DNA from: Theocolax elegans
Taxonomy: Eukaryota; Arthropoda; Insecta; Hymenoptera; Cerocephalidae
Assembly: GCA_026168455.1 (NCBI GenBank)
Contig: CM047429.1
Coordinates: 40,036,066-40,100,065, forward strand
Length of the DNA stretch: 64,000 nucleotides
Direction: 5' to 3'
Shown: positions 23,781 through 36,065 of the stretch, in pieces
How the letters are laid out: the number at the start of each line of letters is the position of its first letter
Position numbering within the stretch: position 1 is the stretch's first letter
Translations under genes and position numbers: made by a program
The notes under the pieces: generated by a model
What the model was told of the DNA's origin: nothing
Databases searched by the model: none
What the model saw: only the letters and a program-made list of their open reading frames with translations

Positions 23781-24474
23781 TACCCTGTTGAAAAGACCTT
23801 ATAAAATCCGATAAAATAATGGCACATTGAATTGGGGTGCCGATAAAAATTTTATAGTTATATATCGGGCGATTTCTTTTTTATCGGTACCTATAATGAA
23901 ATCCTCACAGCTACGAATCACAAGTTCCGAAATTTAGTTTTTATAAGTTTTACCTGGTAAAAGATATATCAGTTTCTATGAGACTAATACATTTATAGGC
24001 TTTTATAGAGATATGCTCATTTAATTATTTATAGAAATATATTCACTTTACCAATATGAATTCAGAATCGGCATATATCGTAATAAATTGATTGAAAAAT
24101 TATAAGCCTGTATAGATGTTTTACTACATGAATTACACAAGTGCATCCAAGAAAATATTAATCGGGTTCTATAATAAAAGAAATGACTATGAAAAGATTA
24201 TAGTTCATACACATTTCACGATAAAAAATTTAATAAGCTCTTATCATGAAAATACTGTATATGTTTATATCTTTTTTTGCTTTCTAATAGTAGGTTTATA
24301 ATTCGAGTCTATAAGGAATTCCGGGTGCAAAAACCTCATATCATACTATACAATAAATGCTTATAGTATTTTATAAGATAAACCTCACAAAAGAAAAAAA
24401 CATTTTATAGTACAATATGATGATTAAATGGGCGGTTCGTTTACCGGATCGTATGAGCTGACACATCCATAAAT

Positions 24475-25215
24475 ACAATCTTAATCAAATCGCTAATCGC
24501 GTTCAACCAGGCAATTTCGTATTTATTATTTATAACAAATAGGCATGTATCGGGTTTTCGAGTATTTGACGTATTCGTGTGCATTGAATTAATAAGGTTC
24601 TATAAGGCTTTTCACTATATTGTCCACTAACAGCTATCGGTGTCTACCGTTAAATTCCATAATTTTAAACCAACCAATATAGTTCTTTTATAAGGTTTTA
24701 CGAGGATCGACGCATGTATTAGGCATACGACCTATCGGGTACTAACGGCTGCGCCAGCAATAACAAATCTTAATTAAATCGCTAATCGCATTCTACCAGG
24801 CAATTCCATATTTATTATTTATAACAAATAGGCATGTATCGGGTTTTCGAGTATTTGACGTATTCGTGTGCATTGAATTAATAAGGTTCTATAAGGCTTT
24901 TCACTATATTGTCCACTAACAGCTATCGGTGTCTACCGTTAAATTCCATAATTTTAAACCAACCAATACAGTTCTTTTATAAGGTTTTACGAGGATCGAC
25001 GCATGTATTGGGCATACGACCTATCCGTTAGTACCGGCTGCGCCAGTAATAACAAATCTTAATCAAATTGCTAATCCCATTCTACCAGGTAATTCCGTAT
25101 TTATTATTTATACCAAATAGGCATGTATCCGGTTTTTGAAAGTTTGACGTCTTTATAAGGTTTTACGAGGTTCGACGCATGTAAGGGACAGACGGCCTAT
25201 CGGGTTGTATCGGCT
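24475..25215. repeat. Tandem repeat, 289-bp period, ~2.5 copies
   Basis: The start points GCTAATCGC at 24,492, GCTAATCGC at 24,781 and GCTAATCCC at 25,070 are spaced exactly 289 bp. The units contain ACAAATAGGCATGTATC and ATAAGGTTTTACGAGG. The third unit has an internal deletion. It lies in the left arm of the 6-kb TIR element. Confidence 0.88.
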
Positions 25216-25638
25216 GCGCCAACAATAATACGAATTACATAAGTATACTTAATTTATTAATGCTGCAGCGATACTCGTGTGACACTTTCATGTATTCTTA
25301 GTTTTGTAACATTTAGTTATAAATGTTTTTCATTGTTATTCTTCATGCATATAAAGATAGAAGTTTCTATGATATACTACTAATAAACATGAAAGAAATA
25401 TTAAATTTACTTTATATAAACTTATCCAATATAATAATTCTTTTCTTTTCAGGCATCAAATCGAACTCAATTACATGTTAATTTTCAGTATATTTTCAAA
25501 TACAAAGAATATTCTTCCTCCAAGGACAAAACAGATCTGGAAAAAAAATAATTTTAATTCAATTTGAATGTGCTCTAAATTATAAAACTAATTAATAGCA
25601 ATAATTAATAGTTCTGAGTGTGTAATATTTTACATATA

Positions 25639-25676
<38 letters not shown>

Positions 25677-25680
<4 letters not shown>

Positions 25681-26114
25681 TTTATGTTATTTAACGTCGC
25701 TCTATTTATGCTGCCAGGGCTAATCAGCGACGGAGGTGAACGGTGTGTCTGTAAACAAAGCACATGTAGTTGAAACAGTGGTGCTTGTGTCCATCGGAAG
25801 ATATCATCGGTCACTGTAATTAGTCTAATAATTACAGTTTCCTGTCCTCCCGATGGAACCACCGCGATCCTCTTTACATCTTCGCGTCCCTAACGTTCCC
25901 TATAGTTCAGATGCCCGTGCCTCTCATGCACTGACAAATGCACGAAACGCACGCGCACCTGAACTGGCGTCACATTATAGTGACACGCCGAGCCACTGAG
26001 TCGCGGTGTTCGAAAAATGCACATGAAAAAATTTTCAGAGGTACACGTCTGGGATCGAACCCACGACCCTCGGTGTGAGAGTCGGGAGCTCTACCCATGA
26101 GCCACCGCGGCTCT
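25677..26114 (-). mobile_element. tRNA-derived SINE (Glu-like head) inserted in a TA microsatellite
   Basis: Minus strand: the tRNA-like head at 26,114-26,040 has box A (TGGCTCATGGGTAGAGC) and box B (GGTTCGATCCC); the anticodon loop CTCTCAC suggests tRNA-Glu(CTC). A ~300-bp body follows, and the last ~130 bp, from CAGTGGTGCTTG to the T-run at 25,677 (plus-strand orientation), is the same tail as in the SINE at 4.7 kb. TA repeats flank it on both sides, which hides any target duplication. Confidence 0.8.
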
Positions 26115-26661
26115 ATATATATATATATATATATGATACAGTTGCATGTAATCTTAATTTTGAATTATTTAGTTATAAATATTTTTTTTAATGTTAATCT
26201 TCATGCAAGTAAAGGTAAAAGTTTTCTATTATAAAGCTACTAATGAAAATCAAAGAATTATTAAATTTATTTTATATAAACTTATCCAATATAATAATTC
26301 TTATACGATTCACTGATTATACGATTGACTGACAAGTAAACTCTGTAAAATAATTCAGAATGTGTAACGGCATTTATATATATTCTTTTATTAGTATACT
26401 CTTGTATAAAAGTTTATTCTTCATTATTTTTTAAAAATAAAAAAAATATTAACAGAACTTTTAGAACAAATATTTCAATATTCAATATTCCTATGTATTT
26501 AACTACTTTAGTAATGGTTATAGAAATAACTGTCAGACTCGAGTGACACTTGCAGGTATTCTTAATTTTGTGCCCTTTAATTATAAATATTTTTCAATGT
26601 TATTCTTCATGAAAGCAAAGATAGTGGTTTTCTACAGTGAGCTAGTAATAAACACCAACCC

Positions 26662-27277
26662 AGACGGAAATTTATTTTTCCAGAAAGAGCTAAGAAAAGC
26701 TAATAAATTTTATAATCAATTTATAATATGCAGATTTTGGACTCTGTTAATAGTTAGTTAGAATTAATAACTTTTATTAGCTCTTCTTAGCTTTTGCTAG
26801 ATTTTATTAACTTTTAGGTTTTTTTCAAAAGTAAAAGAAATGTGCGAGTTTAAAAAAGCTAATAACTACTAATAACTTTTTTAAATTATTATATACAGTA
26901 AATAAGTATTTAGAATTTTTATGAATATTTATCAATAACAATCTTTTATTAATAGCTTTTGTTTTTTTGCATACATCACTTAGAAACAGCTAAAAACAGT
27001 TAAATATAGGAAAATGCAACAGTTACTATTAGTGTCATTTTATCGTTTTTCACGATATTTTCGAAATACAAAAATCTAATAAAACCTAATAAAGCTTAGA
27101 AATATTTACGAAATTTTAAAAACAACTAAAAAAATCTTATAAACATCACCAAATTTTTTAAACTATTACTACAGTCCAAAATCCGCACTTTATAAAGTGT
27201 TATGAAAATCTAATGAAAACTAATAACTTTTATTAAGTATTTATAAACATTATTCGCATATGATTATTTCCGCTAGG
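26662..27277. mobile_element. ~0.6-kb AT-rich insertion in a central repeat unit
   Basis: Compared with the neighbouring repeat units, this stretch is extra. It is bounded by CCAGACGGAAAT and ATTTCCGCTAGG, an imperfect inverted pair, and is filled with variants of CTAATAACTTTTATTAG. Boundaries and type are uncertain; a small MITE is likely. Confidence 0.45.
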
Positions 27278-27589
27278 GAAAGATATTAAATTTAATTTTC
27301 AATAAAGTAATCCAATTTTGTTAATCTTTTATATGATTCGATGATTCATGTTAACATTTAAAATAATTCAGAATTTGTTACGGAATTGGTATGTATTCTT
27401 TATTTAGCATTCTCTTGTAATAAAGTTTATACTTCATTATTTTTCTAATATGAAAACATATTAACCTATTTTTAGAAAAAATATTTCAATTGTCCAATAT
27501 TTCTATGTGTTCTTAGTAACACCAAAGCCACTTGAGAAATATAAATTTCGCGCCAAAAATGTAATCGACTATTCCGTGTTTATTGTAAT

Positions 27590-28170
27590 ACTAAACCGCT
27601 TTTTTATGTGACAATACTGATTAAACCCTATAAACGAACTACATAGGTTGCTTGACAATATTAGAATATACCGGTATATTCGGATAAATAATGCTCGACT
27701 TTATAGTGAAATTTCCTATTTAACCCGATAAATTGCAATCATGAAAAATCTTTAATTATTTGAAATCCAGATACATGCCTATTCGTTGTAAATAGAAAAT
27801 ACAGCAATACCTCATAAAATACGATAAACGATTCAATAGCGGTTGCTTCTACGACAGGCGTAACCGATAAGATCCTGTAATCAAACCGCTGATTTATGTG
27901 ACAATACTGATTTAACCCTATAAACGAACCACATAGGTTGCTTGACAATATTAGAATATACCGGTAGATTCGGATAAATAATTCTCAACTTTATAGTGAA
28001 ATGTCTTTTTCAACCCGATAAATTTCAATAATGAAAAATCATTAATTATTTGTAATGCAGATACATGCCTATTCATAGTAAATAGTAAATACAGCAATAC
28101 CTCATAAAATGCGAAAAGCGATTCAATAGCGGTTACTTTTTGAGTGGCAAAGCCAGGTACGATGCGTTAG
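27590..28170. repeat. Tandem repeat, 290-bp period, two copies
   Basis: ACATAGGTTGCTTGACAATA occurs at 27,641 and 27,931, a 290-bp period. The units share GATACATGCCTATT with the reverse complement of the left array (24.5-25.2 kb), so the arrays are inverted relatives in the two arms of the 6-kb TIR element. Confidence 0.85.
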
Positions 28171-30232
28171 GCAAGCCACCCATTTCATGCGTCGATCGTT
28201 ATAAATCCCTATAAAGATACCAGGTAAGTTGTTATATAATATTGAAATATGCTGGTAAGGTCATATAGCCGTTACTTGGCGTTATTGTGAAACGCCCTAT
28301 TTAACCTTATATTTTTGTATGCTCTATAAGACAATAAATGTTAAAATCCCGATAGAAATCCACTTGTTAAGAATATATCATTTTGTATTACCTGAAATAT
28401 CACTATAGATAATTCATTCATGTTCGGATTTTTCATTATAAAATACTATAAGCTTTAGAGTGAAAAAGCATTGATATATAAGTACGTGATAGGTGGCAAA
28501 TCCTTATAATGCCCGGTAAATATAAATACAAAATATTTAAATATAAATGTGTACCCGATATACTCCGATAAACTATTTTATGCTCTTTTTTGTTACACGT
28601 TTATTCCTATAAAACCTTATAAACAAGTTTATTTTTATCGCATTCTATGAGGTGTTCATTATGAAGCCTATAGTTATAAGCTTATTATTTCCGATTCATA
28701 TTAAATAATGTATAGCATTCTATCGCAAACTCCGGGTACAAAAGCCACATGAAGTACGATAAAAAAAATTTTTTTATAGTTTTATATGAGGTTTTTTCAA
28801 CAGGGTATGTAACATTAATCTTGAGATTAGAAATTCTAACCCAGAAGGATAAATTCTAGACATAATTAGCAACGAATGTTATATATAATGTTTTATAGTA
28901 AAAGTTGATAGATTTTGAGTTAAATAGCTGTAAACCCAGCTGGTGTTGAAAAAAACTAGAAAAAATTCACTTTTTGTGGTTAGAATAACTTTTGAGCAAA
29001 TAGATTCCAGTACCTAAAAATTTTTTTCTGTATTCTGAAAAACATTTGCAATGTGTACCCAAAATTTGGTGAATTTTAAAATTTTCTTCACTTCACGTGG
29101 AATACCCCATAAGTATACATACATATACGGTGAGGAACGAAGGTCCGCATCAAACGTAGATAGCGGTGTCAAGTGGCTTGATAATGTCCTGCTAGACCTG
29201 CGGGCGTCGACGTTAAATGTGTATGCTTCCGGAGTTCGATGATTGCCAGATGTCGAAGTCGTAGTTCCTTGACTAAGGCTCGTAGTTACCAGCGATGCGT
29301 CTCGATTCCCAAATACAAGATCTCTCTTGACTTTGAGTGCGTATTTCTTTAAAGTCCGAATAGCAGAGCTTTGCCCTCGGATAAAAATTGGAGAGTTGAC
29401 TGGCAGAGCTTCGCCTTACGGAAGGTTTAGACGAAAAACTAGGAGTGGCTGTGTCTGTTCTGGGTCCTCTTTATATACCCTGAAAATCTATGCATCTGTC
29501 CTTGTTTTACGCTTTGCTTTAGATGGAAATTGCGTAAGTAGTTCTCGAGTTTTCTGTGCTTGTACCCGATTGGACCGTTAGATGTGCGTGATCAAAAAAT
29601 TATTGTATCCCATGCAGTTTCTGTGTCGCTTCGTAGTTAATTCGGAGAATTTGCTGTCCCCCTTTTATTACTGCGACATTACCCAAAAGACGGCTTAATT
29701 TATTAGTTCCTTCTGATGTTTGAGTATTCTAGTCCATGTCTCTCATCGCCGGTTCTTCTCCGAGCATTGATTTTACAGTGCAGTATACAAAAACTCTTGC
29801 GCAACCCTTCGTTTCGATCTCACTATCGAAAATCCTGCTTATATGCGTATTGGCTTTGAATAATATCTTCAACTCTACTTATCAGTCTCTTTTTCATTTG
29901 AAACGCTCGTAAATTAATCGGTCCCTTAGCTCTATAAATTAAGCTTTATATTACTGCATTTATTTAGAATCTTTCTTTATCAACCTTATTTCGTTCGTCT
30001 TCTACGCCGTAATTCTATTTTATACTGCGCAGTACTTTTTACGAAAAATAATAATATAATTTTCGTCGGGACGCGATACCCGTGAGCTATTTCGGTTTCT
30101 TGTCGCGTATAAACGTATAACTGACGCCCACCCTGGTATCGTATAGTGTAAGTTTAGTTGTAAATAAATCTTCTATTAGATTTAATAAAATCTATCATTC
30201 ACCTGCACTCTGATCCCCAGTGCAGTGTGACA

Positions 30233-32279
30233 GCTTGTAACAATTAATAGATTTTAATAATTTCTTCTTAATATTTTTTAATCAAAATTTATGTTCTATT
30301 TACCAATTGATTTTAATGGTAATTATGCCACTTCGTAAGCTCAATTCGATGCAAATCACTTTTTTAATCACTTCAATAGATCTTTTTTAGCAGGGTAACC
30401 TGTAATCTTTAGCTAGACTGATGGTGGAACAAATAAGAACATTATTGTAACAAGCCATTATCATTATTGTAACAAGCCATTATTATTTAAATTTTGTGAT
30501 GTAGCAACACCACTGGGCGTCGCCTGGAGAGTCGTTGTTGGTGCGTGCACGTTCGCGCACCACTCCGCGGTAGTACCCGAGTACTGTTCCCGACGGTGGG
30601 GATCGCACACACCCGGGGAAACGGTCGCGAGGCACGTTGTTTACGTGCCGGCCCGCGCTCAGTTGTCGCCATCTTGAATTGATCTAGATACAAGCGCGCG
30701 CACACTGAACACGCGGTCCGCGCTCGTATCGATACGGGGATCGCACGCATATTGTCTAGGGAATTCGGAACGCGGATAGTGGGGGAACATGTGTATAATA
30801 GTAAGAAGATAAATTTATATTTGAATTTCGCGCTGTTAACTAGAGAATAATTTAGTGATCTATTGAACCAATCAATAGATGATATTATTAGAGATAAGAC
30901 TTGCGTATGGGTAAATATAACAGCATATTACGTTATATGACTGTAATTACCTTAAATACGGAAAGTCGAAATACTAGTTGGGACAATGATAACTTATGCA
31001 AATTAGTTGTCATTTTTATCTATAGTAGGGTAAATACGGGTAGCTTTATTACACCTGTGTCGGATACGGAAGGGTTGGAGAATTATAATATTGCCGTATC
31101 CCACGCAGGTAACGAGAGAGAGAACAGATAGGGATATTAGGAGATTGAGGGAGATAGAAAATCGGGGAAGAAGTTTGGCGTGGCTCGGAAAACGGATCCT
31201 CGCCATTCTGATCCTATCGATCGTCCTAATAGTAGTGTTTCTATATATTCTGATCCTATCTACCGCACAAGCAGTGTTATTTTGATCGTATCTATCATTT
31301 ACAGAAGTGTTATTTGTTGAATCTATCGATCGTCTAAGACAAAGTATTGTTTTTTCTGATTCTATCGATAAAGAGATTTTGGAGTGAAATTACAGCAATA
31401 ACAGATTTTTGGCAGTTTCTTTTGCTTTTATTAAGGAGGATTTACTGAGGATTAAGTAGCGATTCCGATAATATTAATTGCCAATAGGGAGAAAATAATA
31501 TTGAATATTATTTATTATTTTATTGATTTATTTACATCTGATTGGTGAGTTATTTTTAATTATTAAAATAGTAATTGATTTATTTAGTGGGGACAACAAG
31601 GATAAATTCAGTTCGCGTTTTCTTAACAAATTAAATTATTTATTCGATTAATTTTAAATTAACGTTCTCTCTCTCGTGGTTAGTGGTGCCACGGGATCTA
31701 TTATTAGATCCCGTAATATAATTTTATATATCTAAATTTTGTTAAGGTATTAATATTCGTTATCGCGGTAATAGGCATCCGGAACTATTTAAATGATTCA
31801 ACTTCCTCTGGGTGAGTCCACCGGGTAATCAGGACTAATAAATTAATATTATTGATTTTCTTTTTCGATGATGTTGGGATACGGATATAATTTTGTTTAA
31901 ATAATATTTTTTTTTTTATTGGAATTATAAACCAGCATCACAATTTTTAAAAGGTGCGAAGTGTCAATCTGTAAATTTTGTAATGGATTTTTTTAAACTT
32001 CATAGACCCAGTTTTCAGCAATTATTTCTGTCACTTAATACCTATTCTGACCTGTACATAAAAACTGTTTTATTAACCTTGTCTGACGTTGTAAAAAATA
32101 AAACAGAATTTTTACTTAGAAACTTTTTTGTCCCAATAAGTTTATTTTTAAAAACTTTATTCGTGACATGAGTATGTATTCTTTTCATCTTTTTAAATAA
32201 TTTGTGACGGAAATCGACACACAACTATTCGCGACAAACAAAGCATTTAAATTCATTTTAATTGTAAGTCGTCGCAATA
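30233..32279. other. Unclassified DNA with a GC-rich block and a 10-bp stem hairpin
   Basis: No transposon coding was recognised. 30,485-30,780 is GC- and CpG-rich amid AT-rich DNA and could be an LTR or promoter. 31,200-31,370 contains imperfect repeats of TCTGATCCTATCGATCG. 31,691-31,714 is a hairpin, ACGGGATCTA and its complement with loop TTAT. No open frame looks like a known protein. Confidence 0.4.
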
Positions 32280-32659
32280 GTACGTGAGGATGAGAGCGCG
32301 AGAGTGTGTGTGTGTTTCCCACTCTCATCCCTTTTTCGGAAATTAGGCAATTGCCTACTTAGTACGTCCCGATCCGCCGCTCGAGGCGGACAAAATCTAT
32401 CCGGTGCGATCGAGAGTTTTACGGCTAAGGGAAAGGCGCGTGAGGCGCAAAGCCGTCGATTTCCGGATCATCCTCGCGAGGTGAACTGCGAGTGAATTGG
32501 TATCTGAACAAGGACGGGAAGTGTGTGAGTGTGGACGCGGTTCGCGGGACACTCGCCGCGGCACAGGGTCGCCTTTCACCACCGCAGCCAACGTCGGCCT
32601 CCGTTGCGCAGGAGGCCAAAGGGACAAGGATCGGCTGGGCCATCCACGGGCACATCCCG
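32280..32659 (+). other. GC-rich block ending in a good splice donor (possible first exon)
   Basis: CpG-rich block in AT-rich surroundings, ending ATCCCG|GTAAGT with the donor GT at 32,660-32,661. Two overlapping plus-strand frames cross the donor, one with an ATG at 32,492-32,494 region; neither gives a protein I recognise. It could be the first, non-coding exon of a host gene or part of an LTR leader. No downstream exon was identified. Confidence 0.25.
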
Positions 32660-32982
32660 GTAAGTTTCCTCATATTACCGCGCGTCCCCCCCCCCCTACC
32701 CCGAGTGTATGAGTTTGTGTACATCGAGAGTGTATTCGGGTACGCCAGTACCCGAATAGCGGAGATCGGGGCCGTAAACTAAAATGATAAAAAAACCATT
32801 AATGAGATAAATGCATTTAAAGTTTCACTTATTAGATTTAAAGTTTTACTTATTTTATAATTCTAATACCGTATTCTTCCGGTATCATACAATTTATATA
32901 TATATATATATAATCTTAATAATATATATATTTTTAATAGGTTTATAATGACTTTTTTCTGGTTTTATTAATATAATACTCA

Positions 32983-33397
32983 CAAGGAGAGTATCCCAGG
33001 TCCGGATCACGGATCTTGTCCTAACTCTAGGATAAGTTTTGTTATATAAAAATATGAAGAAGGCCAGAGTTATAGACCCTAACGCTCGATATTACGGTAG
33101 TTATACACTGTTAATGCTATTTTAAAAACAAAAGAACCTTTACTTCAAATGCTTATAACTTTTAAACAATAAACTATCAGCCCTCAAATATAAATTCATT
33201 TAAAAGCTGAGATAAAATAGATACAGTTTAAAAAAAAATAAGCTCAAATCCTTTGCAATGGAGCAAAGTTATAGCAGAAATAAGAATTTGTAGAAATTTT
33301 GACGAAAATTAAGCACTGTGATTTGTTAAGCTAAATAACAAAACTTATCCTAGAGTTAGGACAAGATCCGTGATCCGGACCTGGGATACTCTCCTTG
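32983..33397. mobile_element. 415-bp MITE with >50-bp TIRs (TCA duplication)
   Basis: Ends are inverted copies starting CAAGGAGAGTATCCCAGG; the match continues for about 60 bp through CCTAACTCTAGGATAAG with no mismatch seen. TCA flanks both sides (32,980-32,982 and 33,398-33,400). There is no ORF. The 3-bp duplication does not settle the superfamily. Confidence 0.85.
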
Positions 33398-33657
33398 TCA
33401 GTACATTTTTTTAATATACATGTATTATATAAAATAACAGAAAATCAACTTCAAGAATCAGTTTCTTTATAAAAAGAGGAATAAAATTTTTTAAAACTAC
33501 AAGAATACTTAGCTATTATTGAATATTAATGCATGATTATATGGATTTTAAAAAATATTTTGATAAAAAATCATATACTATATTATATGATTATAATTTT
33601 TATTATAAGCATTAAATTTAATTAAAAATATGTAAAGAATGCAGTAAAAACAAATAC

Positions 33658-33679
33658 TGTTTGACAGTTGTGTACAATA

Positions 33680-33712
<33 letters not shown>

Positions 33713-34042
33713 TGACAAGTCTTCTATAAGATTATTGATTTTTCGGATAGCCTTGTCACGTGATAGAGAAAGAGAAAGGCATATATAGTGTTACAGCTGT
33801 TAATGGAAGTGTGCACCAGCCACACGTTTGTAGTTCAGTTTTGAGCTATTATAATATCAAGTAGAATTATATATTATATTATATAGTATCTAAATAAAAT
33901 AAGTAAAAGAAACAAGTGGTTTATAAAACTGCATGAACAAATTATATCAGATAAGTATTTGCATAACATTAAATTTATATTTTGTTTATGTCAAGAAATT
34001 GATTCTTTGTTTCTCCATTTCATCATAACCAATGTGTCAACA
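33658..34042 (+). repeat. Probable solo copia-type LTR with (TC)n
   Basis: Starts TGTTTGACA and ends TGTCAACA, an imperfect inverted pair of the TG...CA type, and at ~385 bp is close in size to the copia LTR at 2271. It has a TATA-like CATATATAG near 33,779, AAATAAAATAAG near 33,893 and a (TC)15-like microsatellite at 33,680-33,706. No target duplication was found, so the call is tentative. Confidence 0.4.
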
Positions 34043-34079
34043 CTTAGATATACATTATTTGCAGTATACGGATAAAATT

Positions 34080-36065
34080 TGTAACGTGGTCCTCACTTTC
34101 GTGGCCCGTAAACCACGCTACGCGGTTCCACTTTATTTAATATATATATGTATATATGACCTATCAATCCGGTAAAGACCGTATTTATAATTTCCTGGGC
34201 GCCAGGTCTTACCAAATAATAAACAGCTTCCCGGTTCGACTCCTCAGGACGTGGCTCCAACGCCAATACGGAGGTGGCGAAACCAACGACGAAATTTATC
34301 TCCTTCAAGAATACGTTGCGGTAAATTATCGAGGTATAGGTTAATAAGTCAAAAGAACTCAATAATTCAATTCAATTAGATTAGAATTTAATTCGATTTA
34401 TTCCTTCAAAATTCCAAGTTCCGATCACTACGGGTGATCACCATTACAATTTTTATCGACAAAGTAAATTTGATAAGTTAAATTCCCGCAAGCTAGTCCG
34501 ATCTTCCGATCACCGATAATCTCGTAGTATTAATTAATTAATCCGAAATCCGATATTCACGTCTCATCAACTCCGATAATAAATAATAACCGCGTTCGTC
34601 GTCAATCTTTCGAAGATGCGGTCGGGACGAGTGCTATGAGGAGTATTACGCGAAAATGAATGTTTTAATTACTTGTTTATTCTCTCCCGATGCTACTTTC
34701 GGTACTTTTGCCGATTTTTGTCAGTCAAATAGATTAATAATGAAATTAAAATAATTAAGAGGCCAGGAAAATGGATATATCACCGATTTATATTTAATTA
34801 GGTGCCTGGCGATTTTAACAACTATCAAATAATAAATAATGCAAAATTATCGAAATTACCCGACAACACTTCCTTACGACTCCGCGTCCCAGAGGGAATC
34901 CCGACGACTAACCACCTCGAATTTGGCGGTCTTTATAGTAAAGGATTAATATCAATATATCAATAAAAACACTCACGATTTCAACTTTTAGCAACTACTG
35001 TAATTCATTATAATGGATTAGAAATAATTTATAACAATTCCGGCATCGATTAACACCTGTACGACTCGCACACGTGCACACGCTCTCCCACAATCTTTAT
35101 TCGTCAAGAGGAAAAATAAAAATAATTTATTATATATAATTAAATTCAAATGCCCGTCGGGCTAACTGTAATTATACTCACCGAAATTACAACTCGGTTG
35201 CTCCAACCCCAAATCTACTTGACGAAACGACTCTGCTCTACTCTACAAATTTAAAAAAAAGAGTCCTAATTACTCGACAATATGATCAGGTAGCGAATAA
35301 TCGAGACTGGCTTCTTTATCCGGCCAGGGTTGTCAAATGGCGATTTTTTAACTTCGTTGCTCTCGCATGCTAAACATCGCAATACGTTAGAGACAAAAAA
35401 AAGTAAAATCGCTATCTGGTAACTTTGCATCCGGCTCGTGACGTGGCTTAATCCTTACGAAAGAAGAATTTTTCCCCTACTCTACTACTATCTTTATTTA
35501 TCCTATCATTACTCTTATCTTCCGGCGTTGATTTTGGTGGCTGATTGCGTAATCGATACGCGTAGTCGGCCATGATCATATTTTCGTCAAGGCCGATTAA
35601 CCAATAATAGTAGCTCACGTCACCACCATCCCATTAATTATTGGCTCGATTACGTGACCACTCATCTTTGGCACTCTGAAGACGTGCGATACAAATACTA
35701 AATTACCATATCAATAACCCAGTCGGTGGTATCGCCTCGTGCCTACCGGCTATTAAACCCTATCAATACTCTCGACGCACGCATACATTTGATAAAGAGT
35801 AACTAAGTACAAGTTAAAACTATCGACGCGTACATATATTTTAAAAATTAATTACCGGTACGACTTGAATTAAATAATTAATTAAACCTCTAATACTGCC
35901 GGCGTATACCCCCATCCAGTGTTTCTGTCTCGTACCAGGAGGTCGAGTCTGCATAGTAAAGTCGCGCTCCGATTGGTTCCTACTTTGGCGGGAAGTATGA
36001 GCTCGACTAGCGAAGGAGGGGTAACGAGAACCTGAACAACAAAGGTTCAAATCACCTCACTCCCA
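34080..36065 (-). repeat. Probable solo LTR, 2 kb, minus strand
   Basis: On the minus strand it would begin TGGGAGTGAGG and end CACGTTACA, with AATAAA about 55 bases before the end (near 34,130). AAATT lies directly outside both ends (34,075-34,079 and 36,066-36,070), though in AT-rich context where chance matches are common. No ORF is credible. There is no second copy in the window to test it. Confidence 0.35.

Larger units (their letters stand above)
25285..27515. repeat. Three diverged ~400-bp units in the centre of the 6-kb element
   Basis: Units begin near 25,285, 26,137 and 26,541, each with a variant of TTATAAATATTTTT, CTTCATGNAA and, further on, AAACTTATCCAATATAATAA. The first and second are separated by the SINE at 25,677-26,114 and flanking (TA)n; the third is split by a ~0.6-kb insertion. 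Confidence 0.7.
23093..29108. mobile_element. 6.0-kb TIR element with inverted satellite arrays (ATAA duplication)
   Basis: ATAA flanks the element (23,089-23,092 and 29,109-29,112). The TIRs start GGGGTATTCCACGTGAAG and are about 310 bp long with few mismatches. Inside each arm is a tandem array with ~290-bp period (24,475-25,215 and 27,590-28,170) that is related in inverted orientation, sharing GATACATGCCTATT. The centre holds three diverged ~400-bp units, a SINE and a ~0.6-kb insertion. No transposase frame was found. A 4-bp duplication fits Sola or Academ types among others; the superfamily is not established. Confidence 0.85.
22332..30078 (-). repeat. Solo LTR A inside LTR B (ACCC duplication), interrupted by a 6-kb element
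   Basis: ACCC stands on both sides (22,328-22,331 and 30,079-30,082). The two parts, 22,332-23,092 and 29,113-30,078, sum to 1,727 bp, exactly the length of the intact LTR A at 40,243-41,969, with which they align throughout. On the minus strand LTR A starts (T)GTCGCGTCCCGACG. The terminal dinucleotides have decayed in this copy. It carries no internal region, so it is a solo LTR. Confidence 0.88.
21827..30232 (+). repeat. Solo LTR B, interrupted by 7.7 kb of nested elements
   Basis: Sequence at 21,827-22,331 and 30,083-30,232 together aligns with LTR B at 6460-7143 (for example the blocks around ACCATACAGCGGACTTGC and TATCGTATAGTGTAAG), giving about 650 bp once the insertion and one ACCC copy are removed. 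It ends GTGACA like the other copy, but no primer-binding site follows, so it is a solo LTR. GCTT at 21,824-21,827 and 30,233-30,236 could be a 4-bp target duplication if the LTR starts one base later than its TG. Confidence 0.8.

Noticed and set aside
24475..28170. CRISPR-like array
   Set aside because: Units are ~290 bp in simple tandem without spacers, in a eukaryotic transposon.
30487..30750. Minus-strand 87-codon ORF in the GC-rich block
   Set aside because: Arg/Pro-rich composition typical of CpG-rich non-coding DNA; no splice or homology support.
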